DNA from: an uncultured Clostridium sp.
GTDB lineage: Bacteria > Bacillota > Clostridia > TANB77 > CAG-508
Assembly: GCA_900557475.1 (NCBI GenBank)
Contig: USTA01000025.1
Location: forward strand, 1 to 8,917
DNA: 8,917 nt
Direction of reading: 5' to 3'
Every line of letters starts with the position of its first letter. The first letter of the stretch is position 1. Positions 1-6,383 of the stretch are shown here, piece after piece. The notes under the pieces were generated by a model that did no database searches, was not told the origin of the DNA, and saw nothing but the letters and a program-made list of their open reading frames with translations. Both the position numbers and the translations under genes were made by a program.

Positions 1-11
1 AACAAAGACGA

Positions 12-55
12 GGCATGAAAAGTTATTAAAAATGTTGAAAAATATTAATCATGCC
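12..55. repeat. Imperfect inverted repeat (possible weak terminator of an upstream gene)
   Basis: GGCATGA at 12-18 is the exact reverse complement of TCATGCC at 49-55, giving a 7-bp stem around a 30-nt AT-rich loop. Outer bases 1-7 (AACAAAG) can also pair with 59-65 (TTTTGTT) across a small internal loop. The right arm runs into a T-rich stretch (59-69), so on the + strand it could be a poor intrinsic terminator for a gene ending just left of the window. The large loop and interrupted T-tract argue against an efficient one. Part of a larger structured element outside the window is an alternative. Confidence 0.3.
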
Positions 56-91
56 AGCTTTTGTTCTTTAATAGAAAAACGAAGAAATAAG

Positions 92-130
92 GGAATGAGA
101 ATTTTTTTAAGTTTATAACTCAATCATTCC
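92..130. repeat. Inverted repeat in the leader of the first pilin gene
   Basis: GGAATGA at 92-98 is the reverse complement of TCATTCC at 124-130. The stem can continue past a two-base bulge with GA (99-100) pairing to TC (120-121). The loop is AT-rich and contains a run of seven T. The right arm ends about 18 nt before the ribosome binding site of the gene starting at 159, so the hairpin could sit in that gene's 5' leader or upstream of its promoter. No clear -35/-10 pair was found here, and no function is assigned. Confidence 0.3.
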
Positions 131-146
131 TAATTTGTTCTTAAAT

Positions 147-153
147 AAAGAGG
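147..153 (+). promoter_or_regulatory. Ribosome binding site that fixes the start of the first pilin gene
   Basis: AAAGAGG lies 5 nt before the ATG at 159. An in-frame TTG at 135 would give a longer product, but it has no Shine-Dalgarno sequence and would put eight mostly charged residues ahead of an otherwise textbook signal peptide. The ATG at 159 is therefore preferred. Confidence 0.7.
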
Positions 154-158
154 ATGAA

Positions 159-512
159 ATGAAGAAGAGAAAAACAATTTTTGTATTAACAATTATATTT
201 ATAACAATATTTGTAGGAAGCGTTTATGGAAGTAACAGAGCAGTAATTCCAAAATATTCAGAGCCAACAGATATGCCATCGGAAACTCATACCGTTTTGA
301 ACACTATCATATATGGAATAAGAACGGTTTCTGGAATAATACTTTTAGCAAGTGCAATTGCTTGTGCAATTAAATTTATAAAAGCAAGTAAAGAAGAAAG
401 AAAAAGATTAGGAAAAACTTTATTAATAATAGCAGTTATAACTATACTAATAATAGTAATATGTGATGTTATATCTAAAACTTTACTAGAAAATATATAT
501 ATGCATTTTTAA
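159..512 (+). CDS. VirB2/TrbC-like pilin-type small secreted membrane protein (pilin 1)
   Basis: A 117-residue protein with a basic N-terminus (MKKRKT) and a hydrophobic Sec signal (about residues 6-22), with a likely signal peptidase site after VYG (residue 24). A short polar stretch with two prolines follows, then two membrane helices (about 45-74 and 84-106) joined by a strongly basic loop (KASKEERKRLGK, 75-86). Signal peptide plus two helices with a charged cytoplasmic loop is the plan of VirB2/TrbC pilins, which build the extracellular part of type IV secretion systems. The AIKFIKAS segment lines up with GVKFVIAA and GIKYMSAD in the two downstream paralogues. It is the most divergent of the three and lacks their Gly-rich second helix, so it may be a minor subunit or not a pilin at all. 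No promoter was identified upstream, and it may be co-transcribed with genes left of the window. Confidence 0.6.
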   Translation: MKKRKTIFVLTIIFITIFVGSVYGSNRAVIPKYSEPTDMPSETHTVLNTIIYGIRTVSGIILLASAIACAIKFIKASKEERKRLGKTLLIIAVITILIIVICDVISKTLLENIYMHF

Positions 513-579
513 AATATTAATATGGATTGAAGAGCGATTTAACTAAGAACACTAACTTCATATAGGTGATGGAATTTTT

Positions 580-595
580 TTAGCAGATGTGCTAA
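580..595. repeat. Perfect short palindrome upstream of the pilin 2 promoter
   Basis: TTAGCA (580-585), spacer GATG, TGCTAA (590-595): perfect 6-bp arms. The T-run (574-581) precedes rather than follows the hairpin on the + strand, so it is not a terminator of the gene ending at 512. It is not one on the - strand either, where A residues would follow. It ends about 20 nt upstream of the -35 box at 615, a position suited to a dimeric regulator site. This role is inferred from position only. Confidence 0.35.
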
Positions 596-614
596 CATAA
601 TATAAAATAAACAC

Positions 615-643
615 TTGAAAGGAAGATAAATATATAGTATAAT
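615..643 (+). promoter_or_regulatory. Sigma-A-type promoter for pilin 2
   Basis: TTGAAA (615-620), a 17-bp AT-rich spacer and a perfect TATAAT (638-643). Transcription would start near 650, leaving a 5' leader of about 40 nt before the ATG at 689. Together with the terminator at 1062-1099 it frames the second pilin gene as a unit of its own. Confidence 0.65.
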
Positions 644-688
644 TTTATATAGAAAAATACCAAATTTACAATTGATGAAGGGGAAAAT

Positions 689-1057
689 ATGAAAAGAAAA
701 AGCAATATTATAAAAATAATATGGACAATTTTAATTGCAGTTATGTTAATATCTATGTTTACAAGTTGTGTATCTGCCTCAATTACTTTGCCATCAGATT
801 TATCAAGTGTTTATGACAATGATGATGGAACCATCGGAACTATTGGAGGAAAAATTATTTGGGTTGTACAAACTATCTTCTATGGAGCAGCAGTAATTTT
901 AGTAATTTGGTCGGGGGTTAAATTTGTTATAGCAGCACCAGAAGCAAAAGCAGAACTCAAAAAGAAATTCATATATATGGTAGTAGGCGCAGTATTTCTT
1001 TTTGCAGCAGGAGGGATAACAACAATAATAGGAAATATGGCTATGAATAATATATAA
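689..1057 (+). CDS. VirB2/TrbC-like pilin (pilin 2)
   Basis: A 122-residue protein with AAGGGG at 678-683, 5 nt before the ATG. The signal peptide spans about residues 1-30, with a basic start, a long hydrophobic core and a likely cleavage after VSA. A short acidic, Gly-rich segment follows, then helix 1 (about 55-81), a charged loop and helix 2 (about 93-119) rich in Gly/Ala. The motif GVKFVIAAPEAKAELKKK (76-93) matches GIKYMSADPSGKADVKQK of pilin 3 position by position, and both second helices end in a TII segment, so the two are paralogues. This is the VirB2/TrbC plan: a processed subunit that assembles into a T4SS pilus or surface structure. Cys27 just before the cleavage region could suggest a lipoprotein, but the preceding FTS is a poor lipobox. 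It has its own promoter and terminator, so its dose can be set separately from the core operon. Confidence 0.72.
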   Translation: MKRKSNIIKIIWTILIAVMLISMFTSCVSASITLPSDLSSVYDNDDGTIGTIGGKIIWVVQTIFYGAAVILVIWSGVKFVIAAPEAKAELKKKFIYMVVGAVFLFAAGGITTIIGNMAMNNI

Positions 1058-1061
1058 ATAT

Positions 1062-1099
1062 AAAAAAGTCTAATAAGTAAATCTTATTGGACTTTTTTT
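1062..1099 (+). terminator. Strong intrinsic terminator after pilin 2
   Basis: Bases 1062-1077 pair with 1083-1098 around a 5-nt loop (TAAAT). This gives a 16-bp stem with a single G-U wobble (1071/1089) and a right arm ending in seven T (1093-1099). The A-run on the left arm means it could also work on the opposite strand. It lies 5 nt past the stop codon of the pilin 2 gene and before the next promoter. Confidence 0.9.
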
Positions 1100-1109
1100 G
1101 GCAAAACTA

Positions 1110-1139
1110 TTGAAAAATAGGGCAAAATAATTATATAAT
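1110..1139 (+). promoter_or_regulatory. Sigma-A-type promoter of the core secretion operon
   Basis: TTGAAA (1110-1115), an 18-bp spacer and a perfect TATAAT (1134-1139). It starts about 10 nt after the terminator that closes the previous unit. The predicted start near 1146 gives a leader of roughly 35 nt before the ATG at 1182. No further terminator is visible to the right edge, so this promoter probably drives everything from pilin 3 onward. Confidence 0.65.
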
Positions 1140-1171
1140 AGTATTATATTATGGATTATTATATTTAATAT

Positions 1172-1176
1172 GGGAG
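1172..1176 (+). promoter_or_regulatory. Ribosome binding site that fixes the start of pilin 3
   Basis: GGGAG lies 5 nt before the ATG at 1182. The in-frame ATG at 1170 overlaps this site, has no Shine-Dalgarno sequence of its own and would add MGEN ahead of the basic signal-peptide start, so 1182 is preferred. Confidence 0.7.
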
Positions 1177-1181
1177 AAAAC

Positions 1182-1568
1182 ATGAAAACAAAGTTAAAAG
1201 CAATAATTATGTCAACAATAATGCTAGTAATTTTACTTGCAGGAAGTCAGGTATTTGCAATGAGTGCAAGTAGCATAATTGGGGATGCCAATCAGTGGCT
1301 AAATGATGGTGCTAGTGATTCAAAAATAAGTACAGATGAAGCATGGGAAGTATTGAAACCAATAGGACAAATATTAGTTGCAATAGGTTCAGTTGTACTA
1401 GTTATATGCTTTATGTATTTAGGCATAAAGTATATGTCAGCTGATCCATCAGGAAAAGCAGATGTAAAGCAAAAATTAATAGGACTTGTAATAGCAACGG
1501 TTGTAATATATGGAGGAATAGGACTATTTACAATCATAATAAATGTAATGAATGGCATTTTTGCATAA
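1182..1568 (+). CDS. VirB2/TrbC-like pilin (pilin 3, first gene of the core operon)
   Basis: A 128-residue protein with a clear signal peptide (residues 1-26, cleavage after VFA), leaving a mature chain of about 102 residues. A polar, partly acidic segment (27-57) is followed by helix 1 (about 60-84), the loop motif GIKYMSADPSGKADVKQK (81-98) and a Gly-containing helix 2 (about 99-124). Two helices joined by a Pro-containing charged loop are typical of Gram-positive TrbC/VirB2-family proteins, and this is the best family match of the three pilins. It sits directly before the PrgI/VirB3 and VirB4 genes, as virB2 does in classical T4SS operons, and is separated from them by an 18-nt gap with a strong AAAGGAGG. 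It is the best candidate for the major pilin or surface subunit. Cyclisation, known for some TrbC proteins, cannot be judged from sequence. Confidence 0.78.
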   Translation: MKTKLKAIIMSTIMLVILLAGSQVFAMSASSIIGDANQWLNDGASDSKISTDEAWEVLKPIGQILVAIGSVVLVICFMYLGIKYMSADPSGKADVKQKLIGLVIATVVIYGGIGLFTIIINVMNGIFA

Positions 1569-1586
1569 TACAAAGGAGGAAACAGT

Positions 1587-2030
1587 ATGGGAAGTTACTA
1601 CATACCAAATAATAGTTTAAAAGGTGAAGGAAGAATTCTTTATATATTTACACCAAAATCACTTATTTACACAGCAATAGGAGCCTTTATAGGTCTGATA
1701 TTCTACTTTATTTTTGGGGTTTTGCTAGGGCTAAAACCAGTAGGATATATAGCTATGGGAGTTTTAGCATTAATAGGATATGGAGTTGCAACTATAAAAA
1801 TGCCAACAGCAGGAAACAGTAAACTTGCAAAAAATGTTGGTGGAGATTCAATAGATGATATTGTTATGAGATATATTGCATTTAGAAAAGGCAGAAAAAT
1901 ATATTCATACTCAGTAGAAAGAAAAGAACCAGATTATTTAAGCCTAACAGATAAGTTATCAATAAATAATATGGTTGGAAAAGTTACAAACATGAACATG
2001 TCATCAGCAAAAACAAAGGAGGACAAATAG
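1587..2030 (+). CDS. PrgI/VirB3-like inner membrane protein of the T4SS
   Basis: A 147-residue protein starting 7 nt after a near-perfect AGGAGG (1574-1579). There is no signal peptide. A short cytoplasmic N-terminus with a YYIPNN start is followed by two closely spaced membrane helices (about 28-50 and 52-72) and a hydrophilic C-terminal half. That half contains a MRYIAFRKGRKIYSY segment, which I recognise as typical of the Firmicutes PrgI family, the Gram-positive counterpart of VirB3. VirB3-type proteins sit in the cytoplasmic membrane and dock the VirB4 ATPase. Its place between the pilin and VirB4 genes fits the virB2-virB3-virB4 order. The C-terminal extension of about 75 residues is longer than classical VirB3 but usual for PrgI-type proteins. 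The next gene begins one base after the stop codon, so translation is probably coupled. Confidence 0.72.
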   Translation: MGSYYIPNNSLKGEGRILYIFTPKSLIYTAIGAFIGLIFYFIFGVLLGLKPVGYIAMGVLALIGYGVATIKMPTAGNSKLAKNVGGDSIDDIVMRYIAFRKGRKIYSYSVERKEPDYLSLTDKLSINNMVGKVTNMNMSSAKTKEDK

Positions 2031-2031
2031 T

Positions 2032-3204
2032 ATGGATACAATTCAAATGCTTAATTTAATATTAGTAGTAATTTTAATTTTAATACTAATACTTGCTTTT
2101 ATAGCGGTATTACTTATATTTAAGATGAGAAAAGGCAAGGAGCCACAAAATACTCAGATAAAAACAGAAACGCCTGTACAAAGAACTAATTTAATAACAA
2201 GAGACGGAAAAGAAATCGATTCAATATATAAGTTTATGGAATTTGACTCTGTACAAGATAATATGATTATAAGAAAAGGCAGAAAACAATATGTAATGGT
2301 AATTGAATGCAAAGGAATAAACTATGATCTACTTTCAGAAGATGAGAAAAATGCGGTAGAAGCAGGATTCGTAGAATTTTTAAATACACTTCGTTTTTCA
2401 ATTCAATTATATGTACAAACAAGAGCGCTAAACTTTAATGATTTAATAAAAGAATATAATAGAAGAATAGATGATGTGGAATCTCAAATTGGAAGACTAA
2501 ATGCACAAATAGAACTAGCCAAAAGAAATGGAAACAAAGAGCAAGAGGCAAAATTAGGATTTGAAAGAAGAAGAAAACAAAATATTTTAGAATATAGTGA
2601 ATCAATTACAGACTATACAGCAAAATTAAGTGAAAGTAAAAATATATTACAACAAAAAACATACATGATAATTTCTTATTTTACATCGGAATTTGGAGAT
2701 ACAAGTACATATTCACCAGATGAAATAGATGATATGGCTTTTTCAGAATTATATACAAGAGCACAAACATTAATAAGAGCATTAGCATCAGCCGAGGTAA
2801 CAGGAAGAGTGCTTTCTTCAGAAGAAATTATGGAATTATTATATGTTGCATATAATAGAGAACAATCAGAAATCTATACATTAAGGAATGCACTAAATTC
2901 AGAGTATGATAGACTATATTCAACAGCAAGAGATGTAATGGAAGAAAGAAAGAAAAGACTTGCAATGCAAGTTGAAGAAGATGCAGCTAAACTTACATCA
3001 AAGAGTATTATTAAAGCAGATTTGGAAAATAGAAAAAGAAGAGAAGAAAAAGTAAAAGCAAGAGCAATGCAAATGGTAGAAGAATACAAAAATGATATGA
3101 GTACAACTCTATATGAAGAGACCAAAAAGCAAATACAAAATGCAGATGTAAGTAAAGAATTAGAAGATAAGCCAAAAAGAAGAATTACTAGAAAAAATGT
3201 TTAA
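2032..3204 (+). CDS. Membrane-anchored protein resembling the first part of the VirB4 N-terminal domain
   Basis: A 390-residue protein with AAAGGAGG at 2015-2022. Residues about 7-30 form one membrane helix, followed by a basic stop-transfer. Residues about 64-140 (IYKFMEF, MVIECKGINYDLLSEDEK, FVEFLNTL and YVQTR segments) look like the opening beta-rich part of the VirB4/TraC N-domain. A coiled coil follows (about 140-205), then a YMIISYF strand (211-217) and RALASAEVTGRVLSSEEIMELLY (249-271), matching the stretch that in VirB4 proteins precedes the second half of the N-domain. Residues about 276-375 are a long charged helix or coiled coil, ending in a basic tail (KPKRRITRK). There is no ATPase motif. 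The next gene starts with the segment that would follow in a one-piece VirB4, so the two proteins probably form a split VirB4 with this one as membrane anchor. The clean stop, the extra coiled-coil tail and a new RBS argue against a frameshift artefact. Confidence 0.6.
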   Translation: MDTIQMLNLILVVILILILILAFIAVLLIFKMRKGKEPQNTQIKTETPVQRTNLITRDGKEIDSIYKFMEFDSVQDNMIIRKGRKQYVMVIECKGINYDLLSEDEKNAVEAGFVEFLNTLRFSIQLYVQTRALNFNDLIKEYNRRIDDVESQIGRLNAQIELAKRNGNKEQEAKLGFERRRKQNILEYSESITDYTAKLSESKNILQQKTYMIISYFTSEFGDTSTYSPDEIDDMAFSELYTRAQTLIRALASAEVTGRVLSSEEIMELLYVAYNREQSEIYTLRNALNSEYDRLYSTARDVMEERKKRLAMQVEEDAAKLTSKSIIKADLENRKRREEKVKARAMQMVEEYKNDMSTTLYEETKKQIQNADVSKELEDKPKRRITRKNV

Positions 3205-3228
3205 CTAAAGAATGGAGGAAAATCCAAT

Positions 3229-5187
3229 ATGGGAAAAAATAAAAATATGGATTTAAACATGGCAGGCCAAGGAGATATGCAAAAATCAGATAAAAGCTTT
3301 ATAAATAATAAGAAAGATATAAAAGATTTAATTGCACCAGCAGGAATAGACGCAACTAGTACAAATAGACTAGAGATAGTTTCTGGAACTAGTAAATATG
3401 CAAGAACAATGTTGATTTCTACATTGCCAAGAATGTGTACATTTCCAGAGCTTTTAAGAGGAATGTATACATTTGGAGATGTAAATGTATCTGTATATAT
3501 AACACCGATTAGTGAAGCAAAGTCTCAAAACGAATTAAATAGAACAATAAACGAACTAGAATCAGAGAGAATTGTTGCACAAGAAAGAGGGCAAATAAAC
3601 AGAGAAAGCTCACTTGCACAAAAAAGGGCAGAGGCAGAAGAACTAAGAGATGCCATTGCAAGTGGACTTGATAAATTGTTTGAAGCATCAGTTCTTTGCA
3701 CACTTTTTGCATATAGTGTGGAAGAACTTGATAAACAAACAGAACTTTTAACATCAGAAATGTCAAAAACATTAACTGGAATGAAAACAGCATGGGCAAT
3801 GCAAGAAGATGCATTTAAGTCTAATTTACCACTTGGAGAAGACAAAATAAGAAAAGTACATACATTTGACCGTAGATCAATGGCAACAGTATTTCCATTT
3901 ATTAATTCAGATGTTGGACATGAAAATGGTATACCACTTGGATTTAATAGACAAACTGGTTTGCCAATATTATATGATAACTTTAGCCCAACTTTAAGTA
4001 ATTACAACATGGTTGTATTCGGTAAGTCTGGAGCTGGTAAAGGTGTTACAATAAAAACATTAATTGCAAGGTCAGCAGTACTTATGGGAATAGAAAGTTT
4101 GGCACTCGACGCTGAAGGAGAATATGGAGTTGTTGCAGAAGCTCTGGGAGGGCTTAATGTAGTAATATCTCCAAACTCAAATACAATAATAAACCCATTT
4201 GATATTGAACCAGAAATAACAAGGGACGAAATAACAGGACGTGAAAAAGTTGCACTAAATGTAGAAAACAAAATTGAAGACGTTACACAAATTTTGTTAA
4301 CAATGGCAAGAGGAAGTACAAGGTCAGAAGATGTAAATGAAGTAACAAAACAAATTATAGCAGAGGCAGCAGCAGAAGAATATGCATCACTTGGAATAAA
4401 TAATGATGAAAACTCTTTATATGAGAGAAATGTTGGCGGAATGGTTCAAAATAACTACTTAGGAAGAAAGAAAAAGAAAATGCCAACAATAGGCTCATGG
4501 TATAGAAGATTATTCAATAATGCACAAAAGAATGAAAACCCAGATTATAGAGCACATTATAGTTACTTAGTAAAAGTAATGAAACAATATGTAAGAGAAT
4601 TAAATGGACAAATGGCATACTTTGATGGTCAATCAACATTCGACCTATTAGAAGGAACATCATTTATTAACTTAGATATTTCAAACCTAGAGGAAAGATT
4701 TGCAAGACCACTTGCACAGCAAATATTACTTTCGTGGATTTGGGAAAAATACGTAAAGAAAAATAGTGAAGATAAAGCAAAAGCTGGAAAGAAAAGAGTT
4801 TTAGTTGATGAAGCATGGATGCTTCTTCCATACCCAGAGGCAGTAGATTTCTTAAACAAGATGGCAAGACGTGCTAGAAAGAGAAACGTATCTTTAGCAG
4901 TAGTTTCTCAAAGATTCCAGGACTTTTATGAGAAATCAGAAGTTCAAGCAGTTTTAACATCATCAGACACAAAGCTATTCTTAGCTCAAGATAAATCAGA
5001 AATACAATACATAAAAGAAGTATTCAAACTAAGCGAAGGAGAAGCGTCATTCTTAACAACATGTAGCAGAGGTCAGGGGTTATTTAAAGTTGGAGAGCAA
5101 ACTGCAATTATAGAAATAATACCAACTAAAAAAGAATTCGAATTTATAGAAACAAATGTAAACAAATTGAAAGAGCAACAAGCATAA
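3229..5187 (+). CDS. virB4: VirB4-like T4SS ATPase (second half of N-domain plus ATPase domain)
   Basis: A 652-residue cytoplasmic protein with GGAGG at 3214-3218. Residues about 45-240 resemble the latter part of the VirB4 N-domain (NRLEIVSG, YARTMLISTLPR at 57-68, VSVYITPISE), with a charged coiled coil (about 98-145). The ATPase domain starts near 255. It has Walker A GKSGAGKGVT (265-274), then LDAEGEYG (293-300), Walker B RVLVDEAWML with D527/E528, an Arg-rich ARRARKR segment, and the VVSQRFQDF motif (558-566) typical of VirB4/TraC and related HerA-FtsK ATPases. VirB4 is the essential, most conserved T4SS energiser and works at the inner face of the membrane on pilin extraction and channel assembly. 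Two oddities stand out. It is shorter than the usual roughly 800 residues because the first N-domain half is in the preceding gene. The Walker A Ser/Thr is Gly272, although every other ATPase motif is intact. Confidence 0.88.
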   Translation: MGKNKNMDLNMAGQGDMQKSDKSFINNKKDIKDLIAPAGIDATSTNRLEIVSGTSKYARTMLISTLPRMCTFPELLRGMYTFGDVNVSVYITPISEAKSQNELNRTINELESERIVAQERGQINRESSLAQKRAEAEELRDAIASGLDKLFEASVLCTLFAYSVEELDKQTELLTSEMSKTLTGMKTAWAMQEDAFKSNLPLGEDKIRKVHTFDRRSMATVFPFINSDVGHENGIPLGFNRQTGLPILYDNFSPTLSNYNMVVFGKSGAGKGVTIKTLIARSAVLMGIESLALDAEGEYGVVAEALGGLNVVISPNSNTIINPFDIEPEITRDEITGREKVALNVENKIEDVTQILLTMARGSTRSEDVNEVTKQIIAEAAAEEYASLGINNDENSLYERNVGGMVQNNYLGRKKKKMPTIGSWYRRLFNNAQKNENPDYRAHYSYLVKVMKQYVRELNGQMAYFDGQSTFDLLEGTSFINLDISNLEERFARPLAQQILLSWIWEKYVKKNSEDKAKAGKKRVLVDEAWMLLPYPEAVDFLNKMARRARKRNVSLAVVSQRFQDFYEKSEVQAVLTSSDTKLFLAQDKSEIQYIKEVFKLSEGEASFLTTCSRGQGLFKVGEQTAIIEIIPTKKEFEFIETNVNKLKEQQA

Positions 5188-5201
5188 CATGGGGTGTTTT
5201 A

Positions 5202-6377
5202 ATGATTAAAAAAGTAATAGCAACTTTAATTATTTTAATAATGTCTGTAATAACATTTGCTCCAATTGTATATGCAACATTGCCAAATGTGGGAACTATT
5301 CCGACAGATAAGCAAGGAACAGAGAGTACAGAAAACATGCTAAGCAGTGGACAAGCAACTGTTACAGATGATAATGGTCAAACTACTGAAATTTCAATAG
5401 ACACATCAAAAGATACGGAAGGTATGATTGGAACAGGGGTTATCTACATGTTATCACTTATACCATTTGCAATAAATAAATTGCTAAGTATAGTTGCAGT
5501 AGATAATGGAAGTGCGAACATAGATGAAGAAACAGATACTTCTTTTACAATAGAGTCATTACTTACTAATGAATACTCAATGTTTAACATAGATATTTTT
5601 GAGCAGCAAGAAGGTGGAAAAAATACCGAATTCATGAATACTTTGAAAAAACAAGTTGCAATTTGGTATACTTCTCTTAGAAATTTGGCAGTAGTAGGAT
5701 GTGCAATTGTTGCAATATATGTAGGAATTAGAATGGCTATATCGTCAGTAGCAGAAGAACAAGCAAAATATAAAAAAATGCTAACAGGATGGCTAATAGG
5801 AGTTATACTACTATTTTTAATGCATTTTCTAATTTCAATAATGATAAAATTATCTAATTCATTTATTGAGTTTATTTCAAAAGCAATAGAAAGCGATACA
5901 AATACAGTTGGTATGGAAAAAGAAATGGTAACAAATGTATTTGGGGAAGTTAGAAGAGCAGAAGGATTTAATAAGTTTTTCTTTTTCATCATGTATTGTG
6001 TACTTACATATTATGAACTAAAATTTTTCATAATGTATTTATTTAGGGTACTAAAAATATTTATTTTAACAATAATTTCACCACTTATGTGTTTAACATA
6101 TCCAATAGACATATTAGGAAATGGAAGAGCAGAAGGGTTTAACAACTGGGTAAAGAAAATGATGGTAGAAATCTTCATACAACCACTTCACTTAGTATTA
6201 TATGTAGTTTTTATATACTCCGCAGGTGAAATAGCTAAAGCGGCACCACTAATTGGTATTATATTTATAATAGCATTAGATAGGGCAGAAGATATTGTAA
6301 TGAGTGCTCTAAAACTAAAAGGAGACGGAATAAAAGACGTAAAACTAATGAGCATGTTTGGAGGAAAGGGAAAATAA
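5202..6377 (+). CDS. VirB6/TrbL-like polytopic membrane protein
   Basis: A 391-residue protein with GGGGTG (5191-5196) 5 nt before the ATG and a 14-nt gap after virB4. A signal peptide-like segment (1-26, VYA before the likely cut) precedes a Thr/Asp/Gln-rich exported segment (about 27-72) and a hydrophobic stretch (74-100). Further helices lie near 161-182, 193-228, 257-303 and 325-365. The order GWLIGVILLFLMHF, then FILTIISPLMCLTYPI (287-302), then NNWVKKMMVEIFIQPLH, matches the conserved core of Firmicutes VirB6/TrbL-like proteins, which form the membrane channel of the T4SS. The short basic C-terminus (ALKLKGDGIKDVKLM, then GGKGK) should be cytoplasmic. Its position after virB4 fits the role. 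The exact helix number and orientation are estimates. Confidence 0.75.
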   Translation: MIKKVIATLIILIMSVITFAPIVYATLPNVGTIPTDKQGTESTENMLSSGQATVTDDNGQTTEISIDTSKDTEGMIGTGVIYMLSLIPFAINKLLSIVAVDNGSANIDEETDTSFTIESLLTNEYSMFNIDIFEQQEGGKNTEFMNTLKKQVAIWYTSLRNLAVVGCAIVAIYVGIRMAISSVAEEQAKYKKMLTGWLIGVILLFLMHFLISIMIKLSNSFIEFISKAIESDTNTVGMEKEMVTNVFGEVRRAEGFNKFFFFIMYCVLTYYELKFFIMYLFRVLKIFILTIISPLMCLTYPIDILGNGRAEGFNNWVKKMMVEIFIQPLHLVLYVVFIYSAGEIAKAAPLIGIIFIIALDRAEDIVMSALKLKGDGIKDVKLMSMFGGKGK

Positions 6378-6383
6378 AGTTTA

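Noticed and set aside
2..118. Open + strand frame that could be the 3' end of an upstream gene
   Set aside because: It has no start context, contains codons rare in the neighbouring genes (ACG, AGG, GCC, CGA), gives no recognisable peptide and overlaps both inverted repeats. Short terminal open stretches also exist in the other two frames (ending at 18 and 29), so none can be chosen.
135..158. TTG-initiated longer form of the first pilin
   Set aside because: It has no ribosome binding site and adds a charged stretch before the signal peptide. The ATG at 159 with AAAGAGG is better.
513..614. Riboswitch or terminator between pilin 1 and pilin 2
   Set aside because: Only weak 5-bp pairings (for example TGAAG 528-532 with CTTCA 556-560) were found, with no T-tract directly after them and no match to a riboswitch consensus I know. 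Only the palindrome at 580-595 stands out.
767..769. Lipoprotein cysteine in pilin 2 (Cys27)
   Set aside because: The preceding residues are Phe-Thr-Ser, a poor lipobox, while VSA just after gives a standard signal peptidase I site and the domain plan is that of a processed pilin.
3205..3228. Frameshift or sequencing error splitting one VirB4 gene
   Set aside because: The upstream gene ends in an extra coiled coil and a basic tail not expected inside VirB4, and the downstream gene has its own GGAGG and ATG with a new polar N-terminus. The split looks natural.
5444..5992. Long - strand open frame (182 codons), and similar ones at 6188-6742 and elsewhere
   Set aside because: These lie antisense to well-supported genes with family matches. 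Their Ser/Ile/Phe-rich translations are what the AT-rich complement of Lys/Glu/Asn-rich coding DNA produces.
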